IMG/VR virus record: IMGVR_UViG_3300043438_000252
Coordinates: 1 to 30,555 of that record
Reading direction: 5' to 3' (one strand)
Origin: a virus
DNA: 30,555 bases
Positions within the stretch are counted from its first letter, which is position 1. Each line of letters opens with the position of its first letter. Under the pieces are notes generated by a model. That model was not told the DNA's origin and searched no databases. It was given only the letters and a program-made list of their open reading frames with translations. A program made the position numbers and the translations under genes. Below are positions 1-7,310 of the stretch, one piece after another.

Positions 1-156
1 AAAGATATGGTAGACCAAGCATGGACCCTTCTTGGTATGTTTATTGCTTGGGTAGTTCTGGACGGAAGTGCAAAGACTATTGTTGGTTATGGAATCATAG
101 CTACTACTGCTCTTTGGATAATTACAAGCCCAATAAGAAATAGAAACTCAGACTAG
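1..156 (+). CDS. Small membrane protein, 5' end cut by window
   Basis: Frame 1 is open from the first base and stops with TAG at 154-156, giving 51 residues of a protein that begins outside the window. The visible part has two hydrophobic stretches (about residues 7-20 and 27-43) and a short basic, polar tail. It lies directly before a lipoprotein, a holin candidate and an endolysin, so it may belong to the lysis block, but this is inference from position only. Confidence 0.6.
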   Translation, partial: KDMVDQAWTLLGMFIAWVVLDGSAKTIVGYGIIATTALWIITSPIRNRNSD

Positions 157-158
157 GG

Positions 159-173
159 TATAATAGTGGTATG
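159..173 (+). promoter_or_regulatory. Leaderless promoter for the lipoprotein gene
   Basis: TATAAT at 159-164 is followed by exactly six bases and then ATG at 171, placing the likely transcription start at or next to the A of the start codon. No clear -35 box is seen. Confidence 0.6.
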
Positions 174-386
174 AGGAAATTAATCGCTATTGCCCTATCT
201 GGGCTATTAATGGTATCATTAACTAGTTGTGGGTATGATGGTTCATATAGATACCCATGCCAAGACCCTGCTAATTGGGAAAAAGCGGAATGCAATCCAC
301 CAATTTGCGAAGCCTCACAAACTTGCACAAAAGATGTAATAAAAATTACACCTAATACACCAGAACAGGAAATAACAAATGGCTAA
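171..386 (+). CDS. Small phage lipoprotein
   Basis: 71 residues. The N-terminus is a lipoprotein signal: basic MRK, a hydrophobic run, then the lipobox LTSC at residues 17-20, so Cys20 would be lipidated and the mature protein anchored to the outside of the host membrane. The mature part has five more cysteines. The stop overlaps the next ATG by 8 bases, linking it to the holin candidate and endolysin. It might act in lysis (spanin-like) or superinfection exclusion; neither is shown. Confidence 0.7.
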   Translation: MRKLIAIALSGLLMVSLTSCGYDGSYRYPCQDPANWEKAECNPPICEASQTCTKDVIKITPNTPEQEITNG

Positions 387-789
387 AGAAAGACTAACGG
401 CAGCAGACTTAGATGCTCGTTTAAAGTTTATTCTAGGAATAACTCTTGGAAGCATCCTATTCATGACGGCTCTTGGAATTATTTATGGGTTGTTGTTTGT
501 AACACAACCTATCGGAGCTCAGTCAGAAAATGACAAGATGTTCTTTAATGTTTTAGGTAGCATTGCAACATTTATTACAGGTACACTTGCAGGAATTTTG
601 ATCGGTAACTCAGGTGCTAAAGATATTATGGCAGCGCAGATACAAAATAAAGAAGTAGATGCAAAAAATACACAGGCAGACAAAAAATTAGAAGCAGAAA
701 TTGATGCAACTGCAGCACGTTTAGCGGCAAAGCCAGACGGACAAATGCCAGCAGAGCAGCCAGTTGATACAGATTGGGACAAAAACTAA
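379..789 (+). CDS. Holin candidate, two membrane segments
   Basis: 136 residues. Hydrophobic segments lie at about residues 16-40 and 57-76, followed by a long charged Ala/Lys/Glu-rich tail that is probably helical. Its position directly before a CHAP endolysin, with which it shares one base (TAATG), fits a holin that opens the membrane. Two membrane spans and a charged tail are common in holins, but no family was recognised. Confidence 0.55.
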   Translation: MAKERLTAADLDARLKFILGITLGSILFMTALGIIYGLLFVTQPIGAQSENDKMFFNVLGSIATFITGTLAGILIGNSGAKDIMAAQIQNKEVDAKNTQADKKLEAEIDATAARLAAKPDGQMPAEQPVDTDWDKN

Positions 790-1373
790 TGGCAGATCAA
801 GGTACAGCAGCACGTTTAATAGAAGTTGCTACAGCAGAGATTGGAACCATTGAAGGCCCAAAGGATAACGAAACTAAGTATGGTGCTTTTATGAAAGCTA
901 ACTTCCAACCATGGTGCGGAAGTTTCGTAAATTGGTGCGGGTCGGAAAGTGGCGTAAAGATTCCTAACACTGTTTATACTCCAGGTGGGGCAGCAGCATT
1001 TAAGAAAGCTGGTGCTTGGATTGATGTAGATGTTGCAGATCCAGAAGCGGGAGATATTGCCTATTTTGATTTCCCATCAGATGGCGTCGATAGAATTTCT
1101 CACGTAGGTATTGTCGTTAAAGACAATGAAGACGGAACTGTTTGGTGTATAGAAGGAAACACATCTTCAAAGAAGTCTGGAAGTCAAAGAAATGGCGGAG
1201 AAGTTTGCAAACAACTTCGTGCATACAAGAAAAATAAAGCAGGAGTTATGATTTCAATTGTAGGTTTTGGAAGACCAAAGTTTGGCGGAGCAACTAAGCC
1301 TGCTGCATCTAAGTCTCAAAAAATTGCACCTAAAGCAAAAGTGTGCGAGACCTGCGGTCAATCAATAAAATAA
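789..1373 (+). CDS. CHAP-domain endolysin
   Basis: 194 residues from the preferred ATG at 789. An upstream in-frame ATG at 774 exists, but 789 overlaps the previous stop and has GGGA about nine bases upstream. It is a CHAP-type cysteine amidase or endopeptidase that cuts peptidoglycan peptides: Cys43 in PWCGSFVNWC, His105 in SHVGIV and the IEGNT motif near 121-125 form the expected catalytic set. The C-terminal 40 residues are Lys/Ala-rich and end with a CxxC pair, perhaps a wall-binding tail. It follows the holin candidate, so this is the main lysis cassette. Confidence 0.85.
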   Translation: MADQGTAARLIEVATAEIGTIEGPKDNETKYGAFMKANFQPWCGSFVNWCGSESGVKIPNTVYTPGGAAAFKKAGAWIDVDVADPEAGDIAYFDFPSDGVDRISHVGIVVKDNEDGTVWCIEGNTSSKKSGSQRNGGEVCKQLRAYKKNKAGVMISIVGFGRPKFGGATKPAASKSQKIAPKAKVCETCGQSIK

Positions 1374-1388
1374 ATAAGTATTTAGTGA

Positions 1389-1403
1389 TATACTTAGAGT
1401 ATG
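1389..1403 (+). promoter_or_regulatory. Leaderless promoter
   Basis: TATACT at 1389-1394, six bases, then ATG at 1401. Confidence 0.5.
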
Positions 1404-1550
1404 AACACATATAAAGTTAAAATGGACGTAGAGTTAGAGGTTACTGCCTTTAATGAAACTGACGCCAGGGACTATGTGGGAGATATATTTAATATAGACG
1501 ATGAAATTAAAAAGGTTAATATTGTTAAAATAACAGAAAAGAATAAATAA
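1401..1550 (+). CDS. 49-residue conserved phage protein, paralogue of 24761 gene
   Basis: Short, mostly beta/alpha-like protein with the pattern M-x-x-Y-x-V-x-x-D-V-x-x-x-V-x-A. The gene at 24761-24910 has the same length and the same N-terminal pattern, so the two are probably paralogues. Function unknown. It has its own leaderless promoter and precedes the tRNA-Asn promoter. Confidence 0.6.
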   Translation: MNTYKVKMDVELEVTAFNETDARDYVGDIFNIDDEIKKVNIVKITEKNK

Positions 1551-1555
1551 AATCC

Positions 1556-1585
1556 TTGACAGAGCCGCAGTTTTTGCTGTATAAT
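1556..1585 (+). promoter_or_regulatory. Strong sigma70-type promoter for tRNA-Asn
   Basis: A perfect TTGACA (1556-1561) and a perfect TATAAT (1580-1585) are 18 bases apart, about 28 bases before the tRNA. It could also drive the genes from 1723 onward. Confidence 0.8.
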
Positions 1586-1612
1586 AATACATAGAAGCTG
1601 CGGTTTCTGCTT

Positions 1613-1685
1613 TGGCCCATAGCTCAGCAGGCAGAGCGGGAAGCTGTTAACTTCTAGGTCCTAGGTTCGAGTCCTAGTGGGCCAG
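1613..1685 (+). tRNA. tRNA-Asn (GTT)
   Basis: A complete cloverleaf can be drawn: 7-bp acceptor TGGCCCA/TGGGCCA, TA at positions 8-9, D-stem GCTC/GAGC, anticodon loop CTGTTAA (anticodon GTT), T-arm CTAGG-TTCGAGT-CCTAG and discriminator G. A standard CCA end is not encoded; the bases after the discriminator are CAA. Phage tRNAs often support translation when host and phage codon use differ. Confidence 0.95.
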
Positions 1686-1722
1686 CAAAACAATCTAGGC
1701 GGACTTACTAGATAGGAAAGAA

Positions 1723-1956
1723 ATGCTTAACCTTACACTTAAAGGTGTAGAAGTTTTTATACAAAGGTCTAAGACAAAAAGTCAAGAATCATATTGGGAT
1801 AATTATGATTTGTTAATTTGGAAAGAAACCCCAGGCGGCTTTACTCATATAAAGGGAATGTTCCGAAAAGATCAGTGGGGCGTTGCAGAAAGAATTGCTG
1901 CTAACGAACAAGGAATCTGGAAGCTGCCGATAAAATATGTCAAACATTTTAAATGA
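1723..1956 (+). CDS. Hypothetical phage protein
   Basis: 77 residues, not recognised. It is rich in Trp, Lys and aromatic residues, with a basic C-terminus and no membrane segment or cysteines. GGAAAG precedes the ATG. It overlaps the WhiB-like gene by 20 bases, so the two are translated from one message. Confidence 0.6.
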   Translation: MLNLTLKGVEVFIQRSKTKSQESYWDNYDLLIWKETPGGFTHIKGMFRKDQWGVAERIAANEQGIWKLPIKYVKHFK

Positions 1957-2254
1957 ACTAGGTGTAGATGAAGATGATTTAGATTGGTTTCATCTAGGCA
2001 TTTGCAGAGGAATGGATACAAATTTATTTTATGACAAGTATGAGGCGGATGTCAATATAGCAAAAAGTATTGATGAGGCTTGTTTTAGTTGTCCAGTTTC
2101 AAAGATGTGTTATCAAGCTGGTGTAGAAAATGATGAGCAAGGAGTATGGGGAGGAATTTATTTAAATTCTGGATCTATAGATAAGGCAAGGAATCTACAC
2201 AAAACACCCGAAGCTTGGAAAAAGATTAGGATGAAAAATGGAATTTATAAATAA
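1937..2254 (+). CDS. whiB-like: WhiB-like [4Fe-4S] transcription factor
   Basis: 105 residues. The WhiB signature is complete: Cys23, then Cys49-x2-Cys52-x5-Cys58, followed by the turn GVWGG at 69-73 and a basic tail. The four cysteines bind a [4Fe-4S] cluster. WhiB proteins occur almost only in actinobacteria and their phages and act with the primary sigma factor. It may bind host sigma to redirect transcription, or control superinfection as reported for some mycobacteriophage WhiB proteins. It could be an activator for the unusual promoters seen here, which is inference. Confidence 0.9.
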   Translation: MSNILNELGVDEDDLDWFHLGICRGMDTNLFYDKYEADVNIAKSIDEACFSCPVSKMCYQAGVENDEQGVWGGIYLNSGSIDKARNLHKTPEAWKKIRMKNGIYK

Positions 2255-2567
2255 AGATAAAGACCATTTTAAGTATGGTATAAATGAATGGACTGGTGAA
2301 CCTAATAAACCAGTTTTTTATACGCCAGAGATGGCAAAAAGAATCAGGGAAATTAAAAAGCCTGTTATGAGTTTGCAGATGGACATAGTAAAGTATCCAG
2401 AGTTTTTAGCAATAAGACTATATGAAGACAATTTTTTACAATACGAAGGTGTTAAAAAAGAAATAGTAATTGATTACGTTGGAAAAGTTAAAAAGATAAT
2501 CGAGTCTTACGGGGTAAGATGCGAACTGGAAGGGGTCCCAAGTGCGAGAATATTACGAAGTAATTAA
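2238..2567 (+). CDS. Hypothetical phage protein
   Basis: 109 residues, not recognised. Mixed charged protein with a Lys-rich middle and a plausible alpha/beta C-terminal half. It overlaps the WhiB-like gene by 17 bases and the next gene by 26 bases, so it sits in the same overlapping array. Confidence 0.6.
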   Translation: MEFINKDKDHFKYGINEWTGEPNKPVFYTPEMAKRIREIKKPVMSLQMDIVKYPEFLAIRLYEDNFLQYEGVKKEIVIDYVGKVKKIIESYGVRCELEGVPSARILRSN

Positions 2568-2739
2568 AGTTGTCTTTATTCACGCTGAAAGAGTATATGG
2601 ATCAGTCGAAAGCCTGGGTATATATGCGTCAAAAGTTAAATACCAAAAGGATGGTATTGAAATAGAAGAAGTGCTAGAAAATGATGAGTTTACCGTAATG
2701 GATGAAATTGTTTTTGAGCACATAGAGGAATCTAATTAA
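2542..2739 (+). CDS. Hypothetical phage protein, GTG start
   Basis: 65 residues from a GTG start preceded by GGAAGGGG. Acidic C-terminal half, no cysteines. Not recognised. The stop shares one base with the next ATG (TAATG). Confidence 0.55.
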   Translation: MREYYEVIKVVFIHAERVYGSVESLGIYASKVKYQKDGIEIEEVLENDEFTVMDEIVFEHIEESN

Positions 2740-2975
2740 TGGAAAAAATACTATGCTACTCTTGTAATAAGAGTAAGAATAAGTTAAGTGTAAGAAAATC
2801 AATTTTAATTCCAATCAACCTGTTGATGTGCGAGACATGCATAGCTGCTAAATTTGAGCCAAGATGGGTAGTTATCCTGTCTGGCAGACAACTTGGCCCA
2901 GAAGCTGTAAAAGAATTTATTGTTAAAAAAAGATATATTGGCACTGATATTGCTGCTTCAGAACTGTTTGTTTAG
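2739..2975 (+). CDS. Small zinc-ribbon-like protein
   Basis: 78 residues with two CxxC pairs (CYSC at 6-9, CETC near 31-34) around a short basic loop, a classic zinc-ribbon spacing. The C-terminal half is basic. Function unknown; it could be a small nucleic-acid or protein-binding factor. It is the last gene of the WhiB array before a new promoter. Confidence 0.65.
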   Translation: MEKILCYSCNKSKNKLSVRKSILIPINLLMCETCIAAKFEPRWVVILSGRQLGPEAVKEFIVKKRYIGTDIAASELFV

Positions 2976-3000
2976 CTCTTAGTTAGCATTTATTTCACGG

Positions 3001-3018
3001 TATAATTAGTTTATCATG
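3001..3018 (+). promoter_or_regulatory. Near-leaderless promoter
   Basis: TATAAT at 3001-3006 is followed by nine bases and the ATG at 3016, giving a predicted leader of about three bases. No good -35 box is visible. Confidence 0.45.
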
Positions 3019-3330
3019 GAAATAAACTACTTATCTGTATTAATGGCTATATCTGCCGCTCTTGTTTCTGGTATGGGAACAGCGCTTGTGGCGGGTTTTA
3101 GAGACAACAAAAAAGAAAAAGTAAGGCGTTCTGAGCGTGAGCAAGATCATCTAAAATTAGAATTAAAAGATCTTAAAATAGAATTATATAAAATTGAAAA
3201 AGAATTAAACGACTGGAAAGATAAATACTATAGTGCTATTCAGGAATTAATTGGAATTAAGGCTGAGCTTGAGGCAACCATGATAGAATTAGCCCATTTT
3301 GAGCATCATTCAGACGAGTTGGACAGATAA
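3016..3330 (+). CDS. Membrane-anchored coiled-coil protein
   Basis: 104 residues: one hydrophobic segment at about 5-28, then a long highly charged helix (about 33-98) with heptad-like leucine and isoleucine spacing. This layout resembles Rz-type spanins or other membrane-tethered phage proteins, but it is not next to the endolysin and the family was not recognised. Confidence 0.6.
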   Translation: MEINYLSVLMAISAALVSGMGTALVAGFRDNKKEKVRRSEREQDHLKLELKDLKIELYKIEKELNDWKDKYYSAIQELIGIKAELEATMIELAHFEHHSDELDR

Positions 3331-3342
3331 TTTTTCATTTAG

Positions 3343-3357
3343 TATACTGGTAGTATG
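3343..3357 (+). promoter_or_regulatory. Leaderless promoter for the proteasome-like gene
   Basis: TATACT at 3343-3348, six bases, ATG at 3355. A possible weak -35, TTGGAC, lies at 3319-3324. Confidence 0.6.
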
Positions 3358-3912
3358 ACTTGTATTGTTGCTATCGCCCAAAACGGAACCGTATATATGG
3401 GTTCCGATCACGCCGCATCAGATGATAAAACTGGCTGGATCTTGTCAAGAAAAGAGCCTAAAGTTTTTAAAGTTGGGCAGTATGGCATTGCATTTACTGA
3501 TTCTTTTAGAATGGGTCAGATTCTTCAATACTCGTGGACTCCACCAAAATATACTCCAACAAAAACTAATTCTGGATTAGATAAGTTTATGAGAACTAAA
3601 TTTATTGATTCTGTTAAAGTTGCATTTAAGGATGGTGGATACGGAAGTATTGGCTCATCATCAGAAGAAGACTCAGGCGGTATTTTTATAGTTGGAGTTT
3701 GCGGAAGGCTCTTTACTATAGATGAAGACTTTCATGTTGGAGAGAATGTTGTAAACTATATGGCGGAAGGCAGTGGTGGAATGATAGCGCTTGGAGCCTT
3801 GCATGCAACAAAGAAGCAAAGAAACCCTAGACTTAGACTAAAGGCTGCATTAGAAGCAGCAACTGAGTTTAATATGAGCGTAGCTGCCCCCTATACATAC
3901 ATCCAAGTTTAA
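3355..3912 (+). CDS. Proteasome beta/HslV-like Ntn-hydrolase
   Basis: 185 residues, close to HslV length. The protein starts M-T-C-I-V-A; removal of Met would expose Thr1, the nucleophile of the proteasome and HslV family. Counting from Thr1, Asp17 lies in GSDHAASD and a lysine-rich RKEPK falls at 31-35 where the catalytic Lys is expected. The motif AEGSGGMIALGAL matches the conserved GSGG-x-x-A region of HslV and proteasome subunits. There is no propeptide, and no ATPase partner is seen in the window, so it may work alone or with a host unfoldase. Its own leaderless promoter sets the start. Confidence 0.8.
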   Translation: MTCIVAIAQNGTVYMGSDHAASDDKTGWILSRKEPKVFKVGQYGIAFTDSFRMGQILQYSWTPPKYTPTKTNSGLDKFMRTKFIDSVKVAFKDGGYGSIGSSSEEDSGGIFIVGVCGRLFTIDEDFHVGENVVNYMAEGSGGMIALGALHATKKQRNPRLRLKAALEAATEFNMSVAAPYTYIQV

Positions 3913-3914
3913 GG

Positions 3915-3929
3915 TATAATAGTAGTATG
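3915..3929 (+). promoter_or_regulatory. Leaderless promoter
   Basis: TATAAT at 3915-3920, six bases, ATG at 3927; it begins three bases after the proteasome-like gene's stop. Confidence 0.6.
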
Positions 3930-4286
3930 AAGTGGCTAATAGTAATCATACTTGCATTAGTAGTATACCGCTGGGTATCAAAGATTAAAAGAAATGTCAA
4001 TTTGTTTCTGGAAAACTATGAAATTGCAATTATAGACAAAGAAGATGTTGAGCGAGAAGGAAGTCATACCGACGACATCTTAAATCTTCGTCCTGAAAGT
4101 TACGAAAAATCTATGGATATAAGAGGCACCCCAACCCATCTATGCCCATGCGGATCACAAATATGGAACTTAAAAGTTATTTTTGAAGATTTTGAAATTG
4201 CTACATACTTCCTAGATATGGAATGTGTTAGCTGTGGTAGTGTTGCAACAGCACCTACCCCCGTAGACAGAGAGGGAATGGAATGA
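3927..4286 (+). CDS. Membrane-anchored zinc-ribbon protein
   Basis: 119 residues. One N-terminal membrane segment (about 3-17) is followed by a basic stretch, an acidic linker and a C-terminal four-cysteine ribbon: CPC near 73-75 and CVSC near 100-103. The ribbon would face the cytoplasm if the N-terminus acts as a simple anchor. Function unknown. Confidence 0.65.
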   Translation: MKWLIVIILALVVYRWVSKIKRNVNLFLENYEIAIIDKEDVEREGSHTDDILNLRPESYEKSMDIRGTPTHLCPCGSQIWNLKVIFEDFEIATYFLDMECVSCGSVATAPTPVDREGME

Positions 4287-4462
4287 GAAAGTCAGAAAGA
4301 CTAAGACTGCTAGAAATGCAAGTGGTCAGACTTGAAATGATGGTTGAGTTATACACACAAAGCTTAACTAATCTATTACAATCTCAAGGCCTACAATCGC
4401 CAACCCAGCTTGACGCTGGTAAATGGTATAAGGCTAAACTGGACAACCTAGACAAAGAATAG
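4283..4462 (+). CDS. 59-residue helical protein
   Basis: The ATG overlaps the previous stop by four bases (ATGA). The first 35 residues form a likely amphipathic helix rich in Arg, Glu and Leu; the tail is polar and Lys-rich. No recognised family. The overlap suggests coupling with the membrane ribbon protein. Confidence 0.55.
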   Translation: MRKSERLRLLEMQVVRLEMMVELYTQSLTNLLQSQGLQSPTQLDAGKWYKAKLDNLDKE

Positions 4463-4466
4463 CCTA

Positions 4467-4494
4467 TTGACAATCTGTCAATATTTAGTAGAAT
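4467..4494 (+). promoter_or_regulatory. Promoter of the subtilase gene with palindromic -35
   Basis: TTGACA at 4467-4472 and TAGAAT at 4489-4494 are 16 bases apart; ATG at 4502 lies seven bases after the -10, so the message is probably leaderless. The -35 is the left arm of an inverted repeat TTGACA-ATC-TGTCAA (4467-4481), a possible operator. Confidence 0.65.
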
Positions 4495-4501
4495 GGTTAC
4501 T

Positions 4502-5458
4502 ATGAATAAAAAAATAACTATGGCCCTAGTGGCCTTAATGCTTACTGCACCAATCACGGCAAATGCGTCAGTTAAGAGAACACTTAGCAACACATCTTTG
4601 CCAGCACCTACGATAGCAATCCTGGATACAGCGATTGACATGTCACAAACAAAGTTTCAAAATAGCGTTGTTCACGAAGTTTGTTTAATTGAAATCTTTT
4701 TTGATTCGACACCACGTTGCCCAAATGGACTTACTCAAATGGAAGGTCCTGGAGCAGCCACACTTCCAAAAGATAGGCTAGCGCTAAGCGGATTTGATCA
4801 TGGAACTTTAATGGCAGATCAAGCACTTCAAGCTAATCCAAACGTAAAGATTGTATTTATTAGAATTGTTGGACAGCGTGTAAATGGCACCAGAGAGCAC
4901 ACAAATGAAGCAACTGTTTACAATGCTCTTCAATGGGTAATAAACAATCAATCTAAATTTAATATTCAGTCTGTTGCGATGGCACAAGGATCACACTCCC
5001 TAGGTGTTGCTGGAACAGATTACTGTCCAAAAACTCCGACAACTGTTGAGAAGGTTAAGTCTCTAAACGCCCTTGGTGTTGGAGTTTTCTTTCCAGCAGG
5101 TAACAATAGCGACTACAAGAGAGTTTCATGGCCTTCTTGTATTCCAGAGGCAATTTCTATGGGTGCAACAATGCCAACTGGCTCTATCGCATTCTATTCT
5201 AATTACGATGCTAAGCTAATTGATTTCTATGCTAGAGGAACAACTGTTCTATACGGACTTGACGCTAAGAAAACTAACTTTGCTGGAACTTCAGCATCTG
5301 TTTTAGTTGGAGCAACGTCATGGGCAACCATTAAATCTGTTAAGTCTAATTTAACTTACACAGAACTATATGATTTAATTTCAAGAACTTCTGCTGTAAC
5401 AACAAGTTCAAGAGTCGGCAGCGGTAAGCTAATAGACTTGGCAAAAGCAATTGGCTGA
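4502..5458 (+). CDS. Secreted subtilisin-like serine protease
   Basis: 318 residues from ATG 4502. The upstream in-frame ATG at 4493 overlaps the -10 box and is unlikely. A Sec signal peptide runs over residues 1-22 with cleavage near ANA-S. The S8 triad is readable: Asp42 in ILDTAID, His100 in FDHGTLMA and Ser264 in FAGTSAS, with oxyanion Asn201 in FPAGNNSD. There is little room for a pro-domain, unlike most secreted subtilases. It would be exported by the host and could cut surface or virion proteins. Phage subtilases are uncommon. Confidence 0.85.
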   Translation: MNKKITMALVALMLTAPITANASVKRTLSNTSLPAPTIAILDTAIDMSQTKFQNSVVHEVCLIEIFFDSTPRCPNGLTQMEGPGAATLPKDRLALSGFDHGTLMADQALQANPNVKIVFIRIVGQRVNGTREHTNEATVYNALQWVINNQSKFNIQSVAMAQGSHSLGVAGTDYCPKTPTTVEKVKSLNALGVGVFFPAGNNSDYKRVSWPSCIPEAISMGATMPTGSIAFYSNYDAKLIDFYARGTTVLYGLDAKKTNFAGTSASVLVGATSWATIKSVKSNLTYTELYDLISRTSAVTTSSRVGSGKLIDLAKAIG

Positions 5459-5663
5459 AGATAAGACAACAGTTCTAGAAGGAATCATTCAGGATATTGG
5501 CAGAGAGTTATATCAGAAATGGTATAACGCTCTTGCTATTGAAGACAGGACTGAAGAAGCATCAAAAGTAATGTTAGCAAACGCTAACGAGACCGCCTTC
5601 TGGACTATTCAAGAATTTATGAATAGATTCAATGCAGCAGCAGAAGCACTAAAGGATAACTAA
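5451..5663 (+). CDS. Hypothetical helical protein, TTG start
   Basis: 70 residues starting at TTG, overlapping the subtilase stop by 8 bases. Predominantly helical and acidic. Not recognised. It lies between the subtilase and thioredoxin genes in one message. Confidence 0.55.
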   Translation: MAEDKTTVLEGIIQDIGRELYQKWYNALAIEDRTEEASKVMLANANETAFWTIQEFMNRFNAAAEALKDN

Positions 5664-5664
5664 A

Positions 5665-5967
5665 TTGATCATAACTGATAATTCATTTGACGAAGTAGTA
5701 TCAGCGAATGATCTGGTCCTTATTGATTTCTGGGCTGAATGGTGTGGTCCATGCAAGATGCTCTCTCCGATCCTTGATGAGATATCAAATGAGCGTGGCC
5801 TACTGGTCGGTAAGTTAAATGTTGATGATAATCCTCAAAAAATGGAGGAGTTTTCTGTACATTCAATACCAACTATGGTATTATTTAAGTCTGGTCAACC
5901 AGTTAAGACGATTACTGGTGCTAAACCTAAACACCTTCTGTTAAAGGAGTTGTCAGAATGGATTTAG
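5665..5967 (+). CDS. trxA-like: Thioredoxin
   Basis: 100 residues, near full thioredoxin length. The active site WCGPC has Cys27 and Cys30; the cis-proline loop is HSIPT with Pro69. The start is TTG. It would reduce disulfides in the cytoplasm and is a plausible electron donor for the phage ribonucleotide reductase at 29946, as in other phages; some phages also use thioredoxin as a polymerase processivity factor. It sits one base after the preceding gene. Confidence 0.93.
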   Translation: MIITDNSFDEVVSANDLVLIDFWAEWCGPCKMLSPILDEISNERGLLVGKLNVDDNPQKMEEFSVHSIPTMVLFKSGQPVKTITGAKPKHLLLKELSEWI

Positions 5968-6158
5968 AATTTGATTCAGAAGATGCTAATCATTTAGAGT
6001 TTGAAATATGGCTTAAGAATGGTTATGATCGAGGTTGGGTATCAGATGTATTTTGTGATACACATGATGGTCCACCAATGTCAGATGAAGAAATGCAAGA
6101 ATGGGAAGAGGGCGGAGATCCCTGTTCGTTTCATGTAAAGATACATGAATTACACTAA
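5958..6158 (+). CDS. Acidic hypothetical phage protein
   Basis: 66 residues, strongly acidic, with a central DTHDGP and a run of Glu, then one Cys near the end. It overlaps the thioredoxin gene by 10 bases. This kind of small acidic protein with a DTHDGPPM motif resembles hypothetical proteins of actinophages, but no function is known. Confidence 0.6.
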   Translation: MDLEFDSEDANHLEFEIWLKNGYDRGWVSDVFCDTHDGPPMSDEEMQEWEEGGDPCSFHVKIHELH

Positions 6159-6205
6159 CTTTCTGTTTCATATAAGAAGCAGAAGAAATAAGGAGAATAA
6201 ATTAA

Positions 6206-7240
6206 ATGAACTCATTTAAGAAAGTATCGCTAATCATCGCTGCAGCCCTGACTAGCACAATGCTTGTATCGCCAGCAGCTCAGGCTAACGCTGGAACTGT
6301 CACCCTAACGGTGGCGGGAACTGCAGCAACAGGTGGAACAGTAGTAACAACTCCTGTATCACTACCAGTACCAGCAGATAACAGTGTAGATGCAGCAGAT
6401 GCATTGAAGATTGCCGTAACAGGCGTAGACACTGGAACAGTAGTAACAGCAGTTGCAGTAAATGCAACACTTGTTCCTGCGCTTGCAGCAACTGGTGCAG
6501 CAGTAACAGCATCATCTGGATCCTCAACGCTATCAATTGCAACAGGAACTGGAACATCAGCAGACTTTTATGTATATACTAAAAGTACAGCAGTAGGATC
6601 AGTATCGATTACTCGTGCTGGAACTACAACAGTTTATTATGTCCAGGGTACCGCAGGTGCTTTGAACTCAATTACACTAACCGCTCCTGCATCAGCAGCA
6701 GCAGGTACATCACAGGTGCTTAAGGTGTCTGGATTTGACGTGTTTGGTAATCCAAAGGGCGGAGCCACAATTAATACTTTGGTTTCAAGCTCTGGAGTAG
6801 CACTATCAACAGCGCTAACAACTGACACAGCAACAGCAACACTTGGAACAAAAGAGCAGACAGTAACAGTTCCTGCAACTGGTTCAATCACAGTAGTTGC
6901 ATACGCAACAGTAGCAACAGCCGTAACAGGTTTAGCAGCACCAGTCGGTTCTGTAAGCGCTACAATTGTAGTACGTGATATTGCAGCAGAACTTGCAGCA
7001 AAGAATGCAGAATTAGCAACAGCTAATGCAGCACTCAAGGCAGCACAAGATGCTCTAGCAGCAGAGAAGGCAGGACGTGCAGCCGATAAGGCAGCATCAG
7101 ATTCTGCAACAGTTACCGCTAAGGTAGCGTCTGATCTAGCAGCAGCAACAGCAGCAGCAAAGTACAAGGCGGAATACAATGCACTTGCAACTAAGTGGAA
7201 CAAGAAGTTTCCTAAGCTAAAGGTTGCACTAAAGAAGTAA
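6206..7240 (+). CDS. Exported Ala/Thr/Val-rich repeat protein with coiled-coil tail
   Basis: 344 residues. Signal peptide at about 1-29 (NSFKK, hydrophobic core, AQANA). The body to about 255 is almost only Ala, Thr, Val, Ser and Gly with many short beta-like repeats, reading like Ig-like or adhesin domains; one region near 150-180 resembles an invasin-type Ig segment (AAAGTSQVLKVSGFDVFGNP). Residues 256-320 form an Ala/Glu/Lys coiled coil, and the end is basic. AGGAG precedes the ATG and a strong terminator follows, which suggests high expression. It could be a surface coat, adhesin or exclusion factor of the infected cell, or a virion fibre component. Confidence 0.7.
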   Translation: MNSFKKVSLIIAAALTSTMLVSPAAQANAGTVTLTVAGTAATGGTVVTTPVSLPVPADNSVDAADALKIAVTGVDTGTVVTAVAVNATLVPALAATGAAVTASSGSSTLSIATGTGTSADFYVYTKSTAVGSVSITRAGTTTVYYVQGTAGALNSITLTAPASAAAGTSQVLKVSGFDVFGNPKGGATINTLVSSSGVALSTALTTDTATATLGTKEQTVTVPATGSITVVAYATVATAVTGLAAPVGSVSATIVVRDIAAELAAKNAELATANAALKAAQDALAAEKAGRAADKAASDSATVTAKVASDLAAATAAAKYKAEYNALATKWNKKFPKLKVALKK

Positions 7241-7250
7241 ATCTTCTATT

Positions 7251-7282
7251 AAAGGGGCAGGACTTTAGGGTCTTGCCCCTTT
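7251..7282 (+). terminator. Rho-independent terminator
   Basis: AAAGGGGCAGGAC (7251-7263) pairs with 7270-7282 across a six-base loop, with one G-U pair, and ends in TTT. It closes the large exported-protein gene. Confidence 0.85.
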
Positions 7283-7295
7283 ACCCTATAAATGC

Positions 7296-7310
7296 TAGAA
7301 TTGGCACATG
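7296..7310 (+). promoter_or_regulatory. Leaderless promoter
   Basis: TAGAAT at 7296-7301, six bases, ATG at 7308, directly after a terminator. Confidence 0.55.

Noticed and set aside
6300-7203. Two long minus-strand frames inside the exported repeat protein
   Set aside because: Their composition is a mirror of the Ala/Thr-rich gene's GC pattern; no ribosome site or promoter.
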